From NCBI GenBank assembly GCA_000799755.1, contig JUHI01000002.1, forward strand, positions 186,001 to 250,000: a stretch of 64,000 nt of DNA, given 5' to 3'. The DNA comes from Martinezella tropici (GTDB taxonomy: Bacteria; Pseudomonadota; Alphaproteobacteria; Rhizobiales; Rhizobiaceae). Below, piece by piece: positions 9,502 through 18,976 of this stretch (position 1 is its first letter; each line of letters begins with the position of its first letter). The translations under genes and the position numbers were made by a program. The notes under the pieces were generated by a model. That model was given only the letters and a program-made list of their open reading frames with translations. It had not been told where the DNA came from and did no database searches.

Positions 9502-12500
9502 TCAAATTCCTGCCGGCCGCCTGAGGTCGAGCGTCAGCGGGAATTCCGCCGACGCAGTCTCCGGTCTCAGAGCATAGCCACCTGCTGTATGCCCCCAAGG
9601 CTCGAAACGCGCAAGACGTCGCGCTTCCGCCTCGTTGCCATTGACGGGGAAGGTGTCGTAGTTGCGGCCGCCCGGATGGGCAACATGGTAGATGCAGCCG
9701 CCGATCGAGCGGCGAGACCAGGTATCGTAGATGTCGAAAGTCAACGGCGTGTCGATCGGCAGGACGGGATGCAGACCGGAGGCTGGATGCCACGCCTTGT
9801 AGCGCACGCCGGCGACCGAAACGCCCGCCATTCCCGTCGGCGTCAGCGGCACAGGACGGCCGTTGCACGTCACCGTGTAGCGCGAGGGATTGGCCGCTTC
9901 GAAGCGGATCTGCAGGCGCTCGACCGACGAATCGACATAGCGCACCGTGCCGCCGATCGCACCTTCCTCACCCATGACATGCCATGGCTCCAGCGCCTGG
10001 CGCAGTTCCAGTTTGCTGCCCTCGTATTCGACTTCGCCGCAGAAGGGGAACCGGAATTCTAGCTGTGCCTGGAACCATTCCGGCCGCAGGTCGAAGCCGT
10101 TTTCGCGGAGATCGGCGAGAACATCGAGGAAATCTTGCCAGATATAGTGCGGCAGCATGAAGCGATCATGCAGCGTCGTGCCCCAGCGGACGAACTTGCC
10201 ATCGATGGGATTACGCCAGAAGCGGGCGATCAGCGCGCGCACCAGCAATTGCTGGGCAAGGCTCATGCGCGCGTTCGGCGGCATTTCGAAGCCGCGGAAT
10301 TCGACGAGACCGAGCCTCCCGGTCGGCCCATCCGGCGAAAACAGCTTGTCGATGCAGATTTCCGAGCGGTGGGTGTTGCCGGTGACGTCAGTCAGGAGAT
10401 TGCGGAAGAGGCGATCGACCAGCCAGGGCAGCGGTGGAATACCGGCTCCCGGCGCCGGCACCTGGGCAATCGCGATCTCCAGCTCATAGAGGCTGTCGTG
10501 ACGGGCTTCGTCGATGCGCGGCGCCTGGCTGGTCGGGCCGATGAACATGCCGGAGAAGAGGTAGGAGAGCGAGGGATGGCGCTGCCAGTGCAGCACCAGG
10601 CTCTTCAGCAGGTCGGGACGGCGAAGAAAGGGGCTATCCATGGTATTGCGGCCGCCGACGACGACATGGTTGCCGCCGCCGGTGCCGGTGTGGCGGCCGT
10701 CGATCATGAATTTGTCGGTGCCGAGGCGACTTTCTCGCGCCTCGTCATAAACCGCCGTGGTGATATCGACGGCTTCCTTCCAACTCGATGCCGGATGGAT
10801 GTTCACTTCGATCACACCCGGGTCGGGAGCGACGCGGATGACATTGATGCGCTCGTCCTGCGGCGGCGGATAGCCCTCGATATGCACCGGCAGATTGAGA
10901 GCCGCCGCGGCGCGTTCGGTTGAGGCGACGAGGTCCAGGTAGTCTTCGACGCTGACCGTCGGCGGCATGAAGATGCAAAGGCGCCCGTCGCGCGGCTCGA
11001 CGCTGATGGCGGTCCGCACATAGCCGCCGATCTCGCCCGCCGATTGCGGCATGATCGGCTGCTGGCCGGCGAAGGGCTGGAAACGGGCGGCTTGCAGCGG
11101 CCGGCCCCTGTCCTCGTTGTAATCCGGCAACGCTTCGCGCGGGATCGTCGGGTCCATCGGGTTGATATACGGATATTGCGACGCCGGTATCCAGCCGAGC
11201 GAGTTCAGCGGCAGGCGGTAGCCGACCGGGCTGTCGCCAGGCGTCAGGAAGATGCGGCCACGGCGCGTATTCCATTTCTCGCTCGTCCAGCGGCGGCCGC
11301 TGGCGCGCGCATTCCATGTCTGCACCGGCAGGATATAGCCCGTCGGGCGGGTCAGGCCGCGCTCGAAGACGCGGGCCATGCGCGAGCGTTCCTCGGGGTC
11401 CTTCAGCTTCGAGTTGGATGGGTCGACATTGTCGGGCAGGTTCGCTTCCTTGACCAGCCATTCGGCCGGATCTTCGAAGGCGGGCGTCACATAGTCTGGC
11501 TCGATATCGAGCTCGCCGGCAATCGCCGTCAGCAGGCGGCCGGCATCGTCCTCCGTGACGCTGTAGTCGCGACCTTCATTGGCGATCAGATTGGGGTTCG
11601 ACCAGATCGGCAGGCCGTCGCGGCGCCAATAGAGCGAGAAGGTCCAGCGCGGCAGGCTTTCACCGGGATACCATTTGCCCTGACCGTAATGCAGGAAGCC
11701 GTTCGGCGCGAAGCGCTCGCGCAGACGGCGGATCAGCATATCGGCCTTTTCGCGCTTGGTCGGGCCAACGGCGGCGGTGTTCCATTCTTCGGACTGGAAG
11801 TCGTCGATCGAGACGAAGGTCGGTTCGCCACCCATGGTCAGGCGCACGTCGTCTTCCTTAAGGATCGTGTCGACCTTTTCGCCGAGTTCGTTCAGGGCCT
11901 CCCAGCTTTCGTCGGAAAACGGCTTGGTGATGCGCGGGTGCTCGGCGACGCGAGCGACCTTCATGTCGAAATCGAATTCGGTCTTGGCTTCGCCGAAGTA
12001 ACCGCCCGAGATGGGTGCGGCATTGCGGTAATGCGGCGTGGCTGCAAGCGGAATGTGGCTTTCACCGGTGAGCAGCCCGGAAGTCGGATCGAGGCCGACC
12101 CAGCCGGCGCCGGGAAGATAGACTTCCGCCCAGGCATGCAGGTCGGTGAAATCGACCTCGGTGCCGGAGGGGCCGTCGAGTGCCTTCAGGTCGGGCGTGA
12201 GCTGGATCAGATAGCCGGAGACGAAGCGGGCGGCGAGGCCGAGATGGCGCAGCACCTGCACCAGCAGCCAGCTCGTGTCGCGGCAGGAGCCCTTCGCCGT
12301 CTCCAGCGTCTCCTCCGGCGTCTGCACGCCGGCTTCCATGCGGATGACGTAGCCGATTTCCTGCTGCAGACGCGCATTGAGGCCGACGATCATGTCGACG
12401 GTCTTTTGTTCCGAGCGGTCGAGCGTGGCGAGAAAGGCCTTCAGCCTGGGGCCGGGCTCCTCCGGCTTCATATAGATGGACAGATCCTCACGGATCGTCT

Positions 12501-12822
12501 CGGGGTAATCGAACGGCCATCGGGTCGCTTCCTCCTCGACGAAGAAATCGAAGGGGTTGTAGACCGTCATGTCGGCGACGAGATCGACCTCGATCTTCAG
12601 CTCGGTAACCGGATCGGGAAAGACGAAGCGGGCGAGATAGTTGCCGTAGGGGTCCTGCTGCAGGTTCACGAAGTGATTTGAGGGCGTGACCTTCAGCGCA
12701 TGGCTGAGCACGCGGGTCTTGGAATGCGAGGCGGGTTTTAGGCGGATGATCTGGGGGCCGAGGCGGACCGGATTGTCGTAGATGTAATGGGTGAGATGAT
12801 AGATGCTCGCCTTGATCGCCAT
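9502..12822 (-). CDS. Transglutaminase / DUF2126 (glutamine-synthetase-like amidoligase) fusion
   Basis: This large protein (1106 residues) heads the operon. Residues 1-90 form a bacterial transglutaminase N-terminal domain and 140-250 the papain-like core, with Cys180 (KGSCRDTSW), His229 (DLHAWAEVY) and Asp245 (GLDPTSG). The remaining about 800 residues are DUF2126, predicted in published amidoligase analyses to contain a glutamine-synthetase-fold COOH-NH2 ligase. Its most conserved stretch here is [18 protein letters not shown], about residues 703-720. A ribosome site (GAAGAGA) lies about 5 nt before the ATG. One polypeptide thus combines a predicted ligase and a predicted peptidase or transamidase, which suggests it both attaches and removes a peptide. 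The product is unknown. Confidence 0.9.
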   Translation of the reverse strand: MAIKASIYHLTHYIYDNPVRLGPQIIRLKPASHSKTRVLSHALKVTPSNHFVNLQQDPYGNYLARFVFPDPVTELKIEVDLVADMTVYNPFDFFVEEEATRWPFDYPETIREDLSIYMKPEEPGPRLKAFLATLDRSEQKTVDMIVGLNARLQQEIGYVIRMEAGVQTPEETLETAKGSCRDTSWLLVQVLRHLGLAARFVSGYLIQLTPDLKALDGPSGTEVDFTDLHAWAEVYLPGAGWVGLDPTSGLLTGESHIPLAATPHYRNAAPISGGYFGEAKTEFDFDMKVARVAEHPRITKPFSDESWEALNELGEKVDTILKEDDVRLTMGGEPTFVSIDDFQSEEWNTAAVGPTKREKADMLIRRLRERFAPNGFLHYGQGKWYPGESLPRWTFSLYWRRDGLPIWSNPNLIANEGRDYSVTEDDAGRLLTAIAGELDIEPDYVTPAFEDPAEWLVKEANLPDNVDPSNSKLKDPEERSRMARVFERGLTRPTGYILPVQTWNARASGRRWTSEKWNTRRGRIFLTPGDSPVGYRLPLNSLGWIPASQYPYINPMDPTIPREALPDYNEDRGRPLQAARFQPFAGQQPIMPQSAGEIGGYVRTAISVEPRDGRLCIFMPPTVSVEDYLDLVASTERAAAALNLPVHIEGYPPPQDERINVIRVAPDPGVIEVNIHPASSWKEAVDITTAVYDEARESRLGTDKFMIDGRHTGTGGGNHVVVGGRNTMDSPFLRRPDLLKSLVLHWQRHPSLSYLFSGMFIGPTSQAPRIDEARHDSLYELEIAIAQVPAPGAGIPPLPWLVDRLFRNLLTDVTGNTHRSEICIDKLFSPDGPTGRLGLVEFRGFEMPPNARMSLAQQLLVRALIARFWRNPIDGKFVRWGTTLHDRFMLPHYIWQDFLDVLADLRENGFDLRPEWFQAQLEFRFPFCGEVEYEGSKLELRQALEPWHVMGEEGAIGGTVRYVDSSVERLQIRFEAANPSRYTVTCNGRPVPLTPTGMAGVSVAGVRYKAWHPASGLHPVLPIDTPLTFDIYDTWSRRSIGGCIYHVAHPGGRNYDTFPVNGNEAEARRLARFEPWGHTAGGYALRPETASAEFPLTLDLRRPAGI

Positions 12823-12944
12823 ATGTCTCTTCGCCTAGCCCGCATCGTTGTGCGGTGATTGCCGTTCCCTTGGGGCAGTGTGTGCAATGCAGCGAAAGAA
12901 AGCAAGACATCTGCGCGCGATGCGTAATCGCGTCATACCTGCCA

Positions 12945-12974
12945 AAGTAAAACGGCGAGCTTTCGCCCGCCGTT
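12945..12974 (-). terminator. Probable terminator after manC
   Basis: A 10-bp stem with one mismatch (AACGGCGAGC / GCCCGCCGTT, loop TTTC) is followed, in leftward reading, by TTTTACTTT. It sits 28 bp beyond the stop of the guanylyltransferase gene and ahead of the amidoligase operon start. Confidence 0.6.
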
Positions 12975-13001
12975 CTCGAATCTCTATTGCGCTACCCGCA
13001 A

Positions 13002-14429
13002 TCACGTTCTGCCGAATTCATCAACGATACGGATGATGTCGTCTTCGCCGAGATAGGAGCCGGTCTGTACTTCGATGAGCTCCAGCAGGATCTTGCCCGG
13101 ATTGGCCAGACGGTGCACTTCGCCGAGAGGGATATAGACCGACTCGTTTTCGCGCAGCATCTGCACGTTCTCGCCGACCGTCACTTCGGCCGTGCCCTTG
13201 ACGACGATCCAGTGCTCGGAGCGATGGTGATGCTTCTGCAGCGACAGCTTCTTGCCGGGCAGGACGAAGATGCGCTTGACCTGGAAGCGCTCGCCGTTCA
13301 GCACCGAGGTATAGCCGCCCCAGGGGCGGTATGAGGTCGGATGCGTCTCGGTGAGTTTGGCGGTCTTTTTCTCGCTCGCCAGCAGCTTGACGAGCTTGCC
13401 GACTTCCTGGCTGTCTCTGAGGTGGCCGACATAGACGGCGTCTTCGCTGGCGATGACGGCGACATCTTCGAGCCCTTGCACGGCGACGTGCAGGCTGTGC
13501 GACATAACAAGCGAGTTCTTCGTGTTGACCAGCGTCGTGGCGCCGGCGGAGACATTGCCGCTTTCGTCGCGGCTGCCGACCTTCCAGACCGCATCCCAGC
13601 TGCCGAGATCCGACCAGGTGAAGGGCGAGGGAACGACGGCGGCGTTGGCCGTCTTTTCCATCAGCGCGTAGTCGATGGAAATGTCCGGGCTCTTGGAGAA
13701 GGTGTCGGCGTCCAGACGGGTGAAATCGAGGTCGCGCGTCGACTTGGAAACGGCCTTGCCGGCCGCCTTTTCGACCTCGGGTGCAAATTCCTTCATCTCA
13801 TCCAGAAGCTGGGCGGCCGAGAACATGAACATGCCGGAATTCCAGTAGAAATGGCCGCTCGCAACCATCTCCTCGGCCCTTTCCAGGGCGGGCTTTTCGA
13901 CGAAACGCTTGACGGCATGAGCGCCCGTCGCAAGCGCCTTGCCGCTTTCGATATAGCCGTAGCCGGTCGCCGGTTCCGTCGGCTTGATACCGAAGGTGAC
14001 GAGCTTGCCCTGCAGCGTCGTGTCGCGCGCGAGGCGCACGCAATCGTAATAGGTCGTGTTGGCGTCGATCTCGTAGTCGGAGCCGAGGACGTGCATAATC
14101 GCGTCCTTGCCGAACAGCTCGGTAACGAGCGTGGCAGCGGCGGCGACTGCTGCGGCAGTGTTGCGGGCCATGGGCTCCAGCAATATGGCCGTCAGCTTCT
14201 GGTCAAGCTCGCGGGCCTGCTCCGCAACGAGGAAGCGGAACTCCTCGTTGGTCAAAACGATCGGGGCTTCGTAGAGCTCCGAATCGGCTACGCGCGCCAA
14301 CGTGTTCTGAAACAACGTCCTGTCGCCGATGAATTGGATGAACTGCTTCGGTGCGGAGGCGCGCGATAGCGGCCACAGCCGCGTACCCTTGCCGCCCGCC
14401 ATGATCACCGGAACGATCTTTGCCGTCAT
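13002..14429 (-). CDS. manC: Mannose-1-phosphate guanylyltransferase / mannose-6-phosphate isomerase
   Basis: This is a type II bifunctional enzyme of 475 residues that makes GDP-mannose, the precursor of mannose, fucose and rhamnose units in surface polysaccharides. The N-terminal nucleotidyltransferase carries the GGKGTRLWPLSR signature (12-23) and the FVEKP segment. The C-terminal cupin has the isomerase zinc motif QKHHHRSEHW. A good ribosome site (AGGAGAGG) precedes the ATG. The gene is monocistronic here, with a probable terminator downstream and a palindrome about 110 bp upstream of the start. noeJ, algA or cpsB would be equivalent names; the pathway branch it feeds cannot be told from this context. 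Confidence 0.94.
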   Translation of the reverse strand: MTAKIVPVIMAGGKGTRLWPLSRASAPKQFIQFIGDRTLFQNTLARVADSELYEAPIVLTNEEFRFLVAEQARELDQKLTAILLEPMARNTAAAVAAAATLVTELFGKDAIMHVLGSDYEIDANTTYYDCVRLARDTTLQGKLVTFGIKPTEPATGYGYIESGKALATGAHAVKRFVEKPALERAEEMVASGHFYWNSGMFMFSAAQLLDEMKEFAPEVEKAAGKAVSKSTRDLDFTRLDADTFSKSPDISIDYALMEKTANAAVVPSPFTWSDLGSWDAVWKVGSRDESGNVSAGATTLVNTKNSLVMSHSLHVAVQGLEDVAVIASEDAVYVGHLRDSQEVGKLVKLLASEKKTAKLTETHPTSYRPWGGYTSVLNGERFQVKRIFVLPGKKLSLQKHHHRSEHWIVVKGTAEVTVGENVQMLRENESVYIPLGEVHRLANPGKILLELIEVQTGSYLGEDDIIRIVDEFGRT

Positions 14430-14538
14430 GCTCTGCCTCTCCTGGACATCTCATTCGGAGCTGTTTTGACGATGCACAACCATTGTGCGCCCGCCCATGC
14501 TCTTTCGACAATTTCCATCGCCATTGCGATATTTTTTC

Positions 14539-14556
14539 TTAAAGCGCCAGCTTTAA
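14539..14556. repeat. Perfect palindrome upstream of manC
   Basis: TTAAAGC-GCCA-GCTTTAA is a perfect 7-bp inverted repeat with a four-base spacer, about 110 bp upstream of the manC start and next to an A/T tract. It may be an operator or a short hairpin; no known site is recognised. Confidence 0.45.
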
Positions 14557-14637
14557 TACGTCGAGATCGTAAACATTCGGCGACTTTAGTCCAAAAGATG
14601 CAGTGAAAGTCTATCGCGTACACTATTTTGTATGAAA

Positions 14638-14667
14638 GGCGGAAGCTGTCGTAAGACGGCTTCCGCC
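14638..14667 (-). terminator. Hairpin after the DUF475 gene, probable terminator
   Basis: A 9-bp stem GGCGGAAGC / GCTTCCGCC is extended by an inner GTC/GAC pair around the loop GTAA. It lies about 50 bp beyond the DUF475 stop. The T-tract is weak (CTTTC), so it could also be a processing site. Confidence 0.5.
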
Positions 14668-14717
14668 ATGGATAAGCCCAACGCTTACCCTGAGTGGTAA
14701 CGCCAACGCCTCAAGGC

Positions 14718-15818
14718 TTAAGCTTCTGCCCGGTCATGCTGTTCTTCATGCGCCGGCACATGGTTCAGGCCGTTGCGCCTGTTGTAGCGGATCGACGACC
14801 AGAGCGAGATGCCGATGAGCGCCGCGCCGCCAAGGCCGGTGATGACCTCTGGGATGTGCGTCAGCGTTTGCACATACATGATCACGGAAAGGATCAGGAT
14901 GGCATAGAAGGCGCCATGTTCGAGGTAGCGATAGTGCGCGAGCGTGCCCTTCTCCACGAGCATGATCGTCATGGAGCGAACATACATGGCGCCGATGCCG
15001 AGGCCGATGGCGATGATGAAGAGGTTCTGGGTGAGGGCGAAGGCGCCGATGACGCCATCAAAGGAGAAGCTGGCATCGAGGATTTCGAGATAGAGAAAGG
15101 CGCCGAAGCCGCCTCTTGCCGCAGCACTCATCGTCTGCTGCGAGGCATCCAGGAACCCCGCGAGAACCTCGACGAGCAGGAAGGTCAAAAGGCCGTAGAT
15201 CGCGGCATGCAGGAAGGTCGTGGCATCGTCACCATCGAGTACGGAGGTGAAGATGAGAACCAGAACCAGCACGAAGGCGATTTCGACGCCCTTGACGGTG
15301 GCAAAATGCGCCATCCGCTTTTCGATGAAGCCGATCCAGTGCACGTCCTTTTCGTGATTGAAGAAATAGGTCAGCCCGACCATCATCAGAAAGGTGCCCC
15401 CGAAGGCCGCGATCGGCAGATGTGCCGCCCGCATGATCTCGCCATATTGCTCCGGCCGGGTGGCGGCGAGCTGCAGCGCTTCCCATGGGTTGATCCAGGC
15501 GGCGATTGCGACGATCGCGAGCGGAAAGACGATGCGCATGCCGAAGACGGCAATGATGATGCCCCATGTCAGAAAGCGATGCTGCCAGACGGGCGTCATC
15601 TCTTTCAGCTTGTTGGCGTTGACGATGGCGTTGTCGAACGAAAGCGAGATTTCGAGTACGGCGAGGACCGCGCAGATGAAGAAGGCTGTGGCAAGGCCGC
15701 CGAACGTGCCCGTCGTATTCCAGCCGAGCAGGGCGCCGAGGGCAAGACCGCCGGCGGTGACGGCAAAAGCCCAGCCGAAATAGCCGAGCACGGATTTTGA
15801 AGCGGTGCGAGAGCTCAT
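14718..15818 (-). CDS. DUF475 integral membrane protein, TerC-like
   Basis: This is a polytopic inner-membrane protein (366 residues, about eight or nine hydrophobic segments) of the DUF475 family, related to TerC. It carries the two family acidic motifs, EISLSFDNA near the N-terminus and EILDASFSFDG in the second half, which in TerC relatives lie in the membrane and are linked to metal-ion (notably Mn2+) export. The function here is inferred. I start at 15818, where GGGAGG lies five bases before ATG; the frame could be read from 15866 but lacks a ribosome site. The leader of over 200 nt holds two strong hairpins and a candidate promoter, listed separately, so post-transcriptional control is possible. 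Confidence 0.85.
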   Translation of the reverse strand: MSSRTASKSVLGYFGWAFAVTAGGLALGALLGWNTTGTFGGLATAFFICAVLAVLEISLSFDNAIVNANKLKEMTPVWQHRFLTWGIIIAVFGMRIVFPLAIVAIAAWINPWEALQLAATRPEQYGEIMRAAHLPIAAFGGTFLMMVGLTYFFNHEKDVHWIGFIEKRMAHFATVKGVEIAFVLVLVLIFTSVLDGDDATTFLHAAIYGLLTFLLVEVLAGFLDASQQTMSAAARGGFGAFLYLEILDASFSFDGVIGAFALTQNLFIIAIGLGIGAMYVRSMTIMLVEKGTLAHYRYLEHGAFYAILILSVIMYVQTLTHIPEVITGLGGAALIGISLWSSIRYNRRNGLNHVPAHEEQHDRAEA

Positions 15819-15868
15819 GAGCGCCTCCCGCTGCAAAAGAAATGAACATTTCCGGATTGCGCGCATAG

Positions 15869-15892
15869 CCGCATACCGAAGACGGCATGCGG
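15869..15892 (-). promoter_or_regulatory. Leader hairpin 2 of the DUF475 gene
   Basis: A 10-bp stem, one pair being G-U in the leftward RNA, has the loop UCUU. It lies about 50 nt upstream of the DUF475 start. No T-tract follows, so it is not an intrinsic terminator. It may be part of a cis-regulatory leader. Confidence 0.45.
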
Positions 15893-15959
15893 GTGAGGCA
15901 TGGTCAAGCTGATCATGGGAACGAAGTCCGCCGGCTCATCTGCAGGCGGTACCGACATC

Positions 15960-15984
15960 GCGAGAGCGCCGTGAAAACTCTCGC
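15960..15984 (-). promoter_or_regulatory. Leader hairpin 1 of the DUF475 gene
   Basis: A perfect 7-bp stem GCGAGAG / CTCTCGC has an 11-nt loop, further upstream in the same leader. A TTGACC-like -35 with a weak -10 is visible on the minus strand near 16045-16076, which would give a transcript containing both hairpins. Confidence 0.4.
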
Positions 15985-16239
15985 CAGAGGGGCCCGGCAC
16001 CAAAGTTCAATCCGTCGCCGATGTCAGAGAGGCGCGGAGATGCATCATAGTTAGTGAAGTTGCGACACAGGTCAAGAGTTGAAATCGTAGCGGCAACAAC
16101 CGCATTCGATAATTGAGAAATCGAGGAACCAAAGGGAAAGGGCTTGCGTTTGACCTTCAGGCGCTCTTGCGCCGCCCGCCGTTCGAATACTCGGGCGGAT
16201 CATCAATCCCGACAACAGCGACCGACAGGAGAAGCTCCG

Positions 16240-16491
16240 ATGAGCCCGACACCCATTCATCGCAAGTCGCAGACGCAAAAGCCGGAACTGACGGAACGAC
16301 AGAAGAAAGCGCGCTCGAATAGGCTTCGCCAGGCCCAGGTCCTGCCGCCGCATCAGGTGGACCTGACGCTGCATCCCGTGACGCATGAGGACGTGCATGT
16401 CCCTGCTCATGTCAACGGGGCGGACCTGTCGCGCGAAGCGCCAGCCGATGCCAATCACGGCCGGAAGCAGAAGAACGGGCCTCGGCACTAA
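16240..16491 (+). CDS. Small hypothetical protein (83 aa)
   Basis: This is an uncharacterised, very hydrophilic protein rich in Lys, Arg, Gln and His, with no signal peptide or membrane segment. I choose the ATG at 16240 because AGGAG lies eight bases upstream; the frame is open further 5' without a better site. It stands alone between two minus-strand genes. I do not recognise the family, and the evidence is limited to the ribosome site and frame. Confidence 0.5.
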   Translation: MSPTPIHRKSQTQKPELTERQKKARSNRLRQAQVLPPHQVDLTLHPVTHEDVHVPAHVNGADLSREAPADANHGRKQKNGPRH

Positions 16492-16610
16492 ATATGGCGA
16501 CTTCTCAGATTTGTTTCCGAGCGCGGCGTCATTGATCTCGGGATCGTTACCACAAAGCCGTGCCACGCTTTAGCGCGGCGTGCGTGAGCTAGGGGTCGGT
16601 TATCCGACGG

Positions 16611-17087
16611 CTATTTGTGCCGGGGCGCCTTGCCGTCGGATGTAAAGCTGCCATTGAAGCTCATCTCGGGCGATTTCGCCGTGCATTGAATGGCGATCGG
16701 CTTGCCTGCGTAGGGATTGGCGAAGGTGCAGCTGCCCTTTGCTGCGACCTGATTAGAGATATTGTTGCCGGCTCCGGTCGCGATAGCGTCGATCGGCAGT
16801 TGCGCCGTGCCTTTCTGGCTGCCGGGCTTGATGCCCTTGCCATTGCCACGGAAGCCAAGCATTTTGCCGCCGGACGTGAAAATGAAGGTCACGGAACCGT
16901 CAGGTGCGGTCACGCTGGCCAGTTCCGGTTTACATCCCTTCGAGGCATCGAGTTTGCCGACCACGAGCTTGGAGCATTTCCCGCTGACCACGGTGGCACC
17001 CTGTGTGGGAAAATTCTCCACGGCCGCAGCTGCGGCCTGTGTGGCGACCAGCGTCGCCAATCCAAAAGCAATGCCTGCGAATCGCAT
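16611..17087 (-). CDS. Secreted hypothetical protein (158 aa)
   Basis: This is a predicted periplasmic protein. The N-terminus from Met-Arg-Phe-Ala has a typical signal peptide ending in an alanine run (about residues 1-22). The mature part is small, Gly/Ser/Lys-rich and has four cysteines (in GKCSK, KGCKP, GSCTF and IQCTA), which could form two disulfides. I start at 17087, where AAAGGAG lies eight bases before ATG; a longer reading from 17129 lacks a ribosome site. No family is recognised and neighbours give no hint. Confidence 0.65.
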   Translation of the reverse strand: MRFAGIAFGLATLVATQAAAAAVENFPTQGATVVSGKCSKLVVGKLDASKGCKPELASVTAPDGSVTFIFTSGGKMLGFRGNGKGIKPGSQKGTAQLPIDAIATGAGNNISNQVAAKGSCTFANPYAGKPIAIQCTAKSPEMSFNGSFTSDGKAPRHK

Positions 17088-17259
17088 AAGAGAGGCTCCT
17101 TTCAAGCCCGCGCAGATTCGCCGATCCAAATGTGGCAGTCAACCCGAAGCAGAACACAAGCCGAAAGCGCCTGACGACCGTTTCGATATTCATTGCGCTT
17201 CAGGCTCGTGGATTGCACAGGCCGCGGCCATAAAACGACCGCTCAGGGTTGTGCCAATC

Positions 17260-17502
17260 TCAATGTGGGGCTGATTCCGGGACAAGCGAGCCGATGAGTT
17301 GCAGCAGGGCATTCTGGCGATTGCCGCCACCGGCCAGGAATTCATAGAGGGTCATGCTCTTCTCGCTGCCACCATCGACGACAAAATCCGCCTGGCGGAT
17401 GACGTAGACCTCGCCGCTTTCGGTGTCGCGGGCGAGGTGGAACATATATTCGTCGCCATTGGGCTTGTGGTTCTTGTAGAACTGCCGCTTCATCACCGTC
17501 AT
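17260..17502 (-). CDS. Small hypothetical protein (80 aa)
   Basis: This is a soluble 80-residue protein with a good ribosome site (GGGAGG, about six bases before ATG). The middle reads like a small beta-rich domain (EVYVIRQADFVVDGG) followed by a helix (MTLYEFLAGG). I do not recognise a family. It is a single gene between other small genes of unknown function. Confidence 0.6.
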   Translation of the reverse strand: MTVMKRQFYKNHKPNGDEYMFHLARDTESGEVYVIRQADFVVDGGSEKSMTLYEFLAGGGNRQNALLQLIGSLVPESAPH

Positions 17503-17714
17503 CTCGTCCTCCCGTATGATCGATGCGCTGGTATGACAGTAGGATGACGGCGCGACCGGAAGTCAAGCGGCTTGTCGCAGGAACTTGTGTCGCAGGCTTC
17601 GTTCAATTCGCAATCGCAGCGAACATCAGCATGTGATTGGATATCTTTCAAAAGGCGATTATTCTCGACTTGCGCTCGAATTTTCGAGACGCGGCAAGTT
17701 GGAGATCGAAGCAC

Positions 17715-18026
17715 ATGAGAATGATGTTAGCGCTGGGAGCCATTTTGAGCCTGGCATGCGTCTCTGCCGGTGAGGCGCCTTCGAATTATCAGACATATCA
17801 CGGCGCCGTTCGCGCCGACAGCGACCCGGTGGTGCTGGCAAGATACGACAGGGCCCTCAATCGCTGCGAGCCCGAAGCCTATTCCTGGCGGCGCGGGTCG
17901 CCGGACGCAAACAGTACGCTTTATTGGCTGGCCTTGCGGAATTGCCTCTACCGCCAGGGCTTCCTCGATCGCGGTGCCTACGCCTATCCGACGACGGCCG
18001 TGTTCCAGCATTTTCTGGAGCAGTGA
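17715..18026 (+). CDS. Secreted hypothetical protein (103 aa)
   Basis: This is a predicted exported protein. Starting at the ATG at 17715 (GGAG ten bases upstream) gives a short signal sequence with LSLACVSAG at its end. The Cys could suggest a lipoprotein, but the lipobox is not canonical. The mature part has two further cysteines (NRCEPEA and RNCLYRQ) and is rich in Tyr and Arg. A longer reading from 17637 would bury the signal peptide and is less likely. The function is unknown. Confidence 0.55.
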   Translation: MRMMLALGAILSLACVSAGEAPSNYQTYHGAVRADSDPVVLARYDRALNRCEPEAYSWRRGSPDANSTLYWLALRNCLYRQGFLDRGAYAYPTTAVFQHFLEQ

Positions 18027-18114
18027 TGTGCTGCGGCCGACTGTGGCGTGCGGACCGGCCTGCTGATGCAAAAAGGTTTACGACATAGCCAGGCACGGCC
18101 AGATGCCAAGAAAT

Positions 18115-18147
18115 GAAAAAAGGCCTTTCGATTTCTCGAAAGGCCTT
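18115..18147 (-). terminator. Terminator of the tRNA-Val transcript
   Basis: A perfect 12-bp stem AAGGCCTTTCGA / TCGAAAGGCCTT (loop TTTC) is followed in leftward reading by a T-run. It lies 20 bp beyond the 3' end of the tRNA. It may also end the rightward gene at 17715. Confidence 0.88.
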
Positions 18148-18166
18148 GCTTTTCAGCTAATTAGGA

Positions 18167-18241
<75 letters not shown>

Positions 18242-18325
18242 ATCCGATGGCGGCGCATAGATCACAAAACCTTGGGTGTCGTCAATAGGCTTTTTTTCGG
18301 TTTTGTGACGAGGCCGCCGGAAGCC

Positions 18326-18691
18326 TTACGCGGCAAGGAGTTTGTTGACTTCGTCGACCAGCTCGCGGAGGTGGAAAGGCTTGGAAAGGACCTTTGCATC
18401 CTTCGGCGCCTTCGAATCAGGGTTCAAAGCGACGGCGGCAAAGCCGGTGATGAACATCACTTTCAGGTCCGGATCGAGTTCGGTGGCGCGGCGCGCCAGC
18501 TCGATGCCATCCATCTCCGGCATGACGATGTCAGTCAACAGCAGCGAGAACGGCTCTTCGCGCAGCCGATCGTAAGCGCTTGCTCCATTGTCAAAGGACA
18601 AGACCTTGTAGCCGGCTTTTTCGAGCGCCTTCACGAGAAAGCGACGCATGTCGTTGTCGTCTTCGGCAAGAAGTATCTTCTGGGTCATCAT
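18326..18691 (-). CDS. cpdR: CpdR-type single-domain response regulator
   Basis: This is a stand-alone receiver domain (121 residues) with the acidic pocket EDDND (10-14), phospho-acceptor Asp54 (LLTDIVMPEMDG), Thr80 and Lys102 (SKPF). Its length and sequence match CpdR, which in Caulobacter and Sinorhizobium controls ClpXP proteolysis of cell-cycle proteins and is switched off by the CckA-ChpT phosphorelay. The start is ATG-ATG, and either codon may be used (18691 or 18688). It is a single gene between tRNA-Val and the divergent N-formylglutamate amidohydrolase. I see no clear CtrA full site (TTAA-N7-TTAA) in its upstream region. Confidence 0.9.
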   Translation of the reverse strand: MMTQKILLAEDDNDMRRFLVKALEKAGYKVLSFDNGASAYDRLREEPFSLLLTDIVMPEMDGIELARRATELDPDLKVMFITGFAAVALNPDSKAPKDAKVLSKPFHLRELVDEVNKLLAA

Positions 18692-18822
18692 CTCTATCGC
18701 TAATCAACTTTGTCTTGTTGGACTCGTCCAGCGTTTAGGGTAGCGCCACGCCGTAAACAAGCCGTGAATGGTCAGTCAAAACGCCCTGTTCCGGCATTTG
18801 TTCGAAACATGGATACATCGCA

Positions 18823-18843
18823 CGGAAACGCTCTGCGTTTCCG
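18823..18843. repeat. Perfect inverted repeat between cpdR and hutG-like gene
   Basis: CGGAAACGC-TCT-GCGTTTCCG is a perfect 9-bp palindrome with a three-base spacer in the divergent intergenic region. No T-tract follows. It could be an operator for either gene or a short hairpin. Confidence 0.45.
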
Positions 18844-18976
18844 AAGACCGGTCGTCCAGAGATTTCGATTACGGCGCTTTGGATTAAGGCCATTTCGGTC
18901 AAGTTACTATGGACTTGCGGTCATGCAACTGGCAACATGATTAGTGCGACAAGTTGTTGACATGGTAAAGACGTTT

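Noticed and set aside
15815..16003. 62-codon frame overlapping the DUF475 start as ATGA
   Set aside because: GTG start without ribosome site and composition not protein-like; the region is better explained as a structured leader.
15819..16076. yybP-ykoY Mn2+ riboswitch
   Set aside because: Expected in front of TerC-like genes, but the conserved core sequences were not found by eye.
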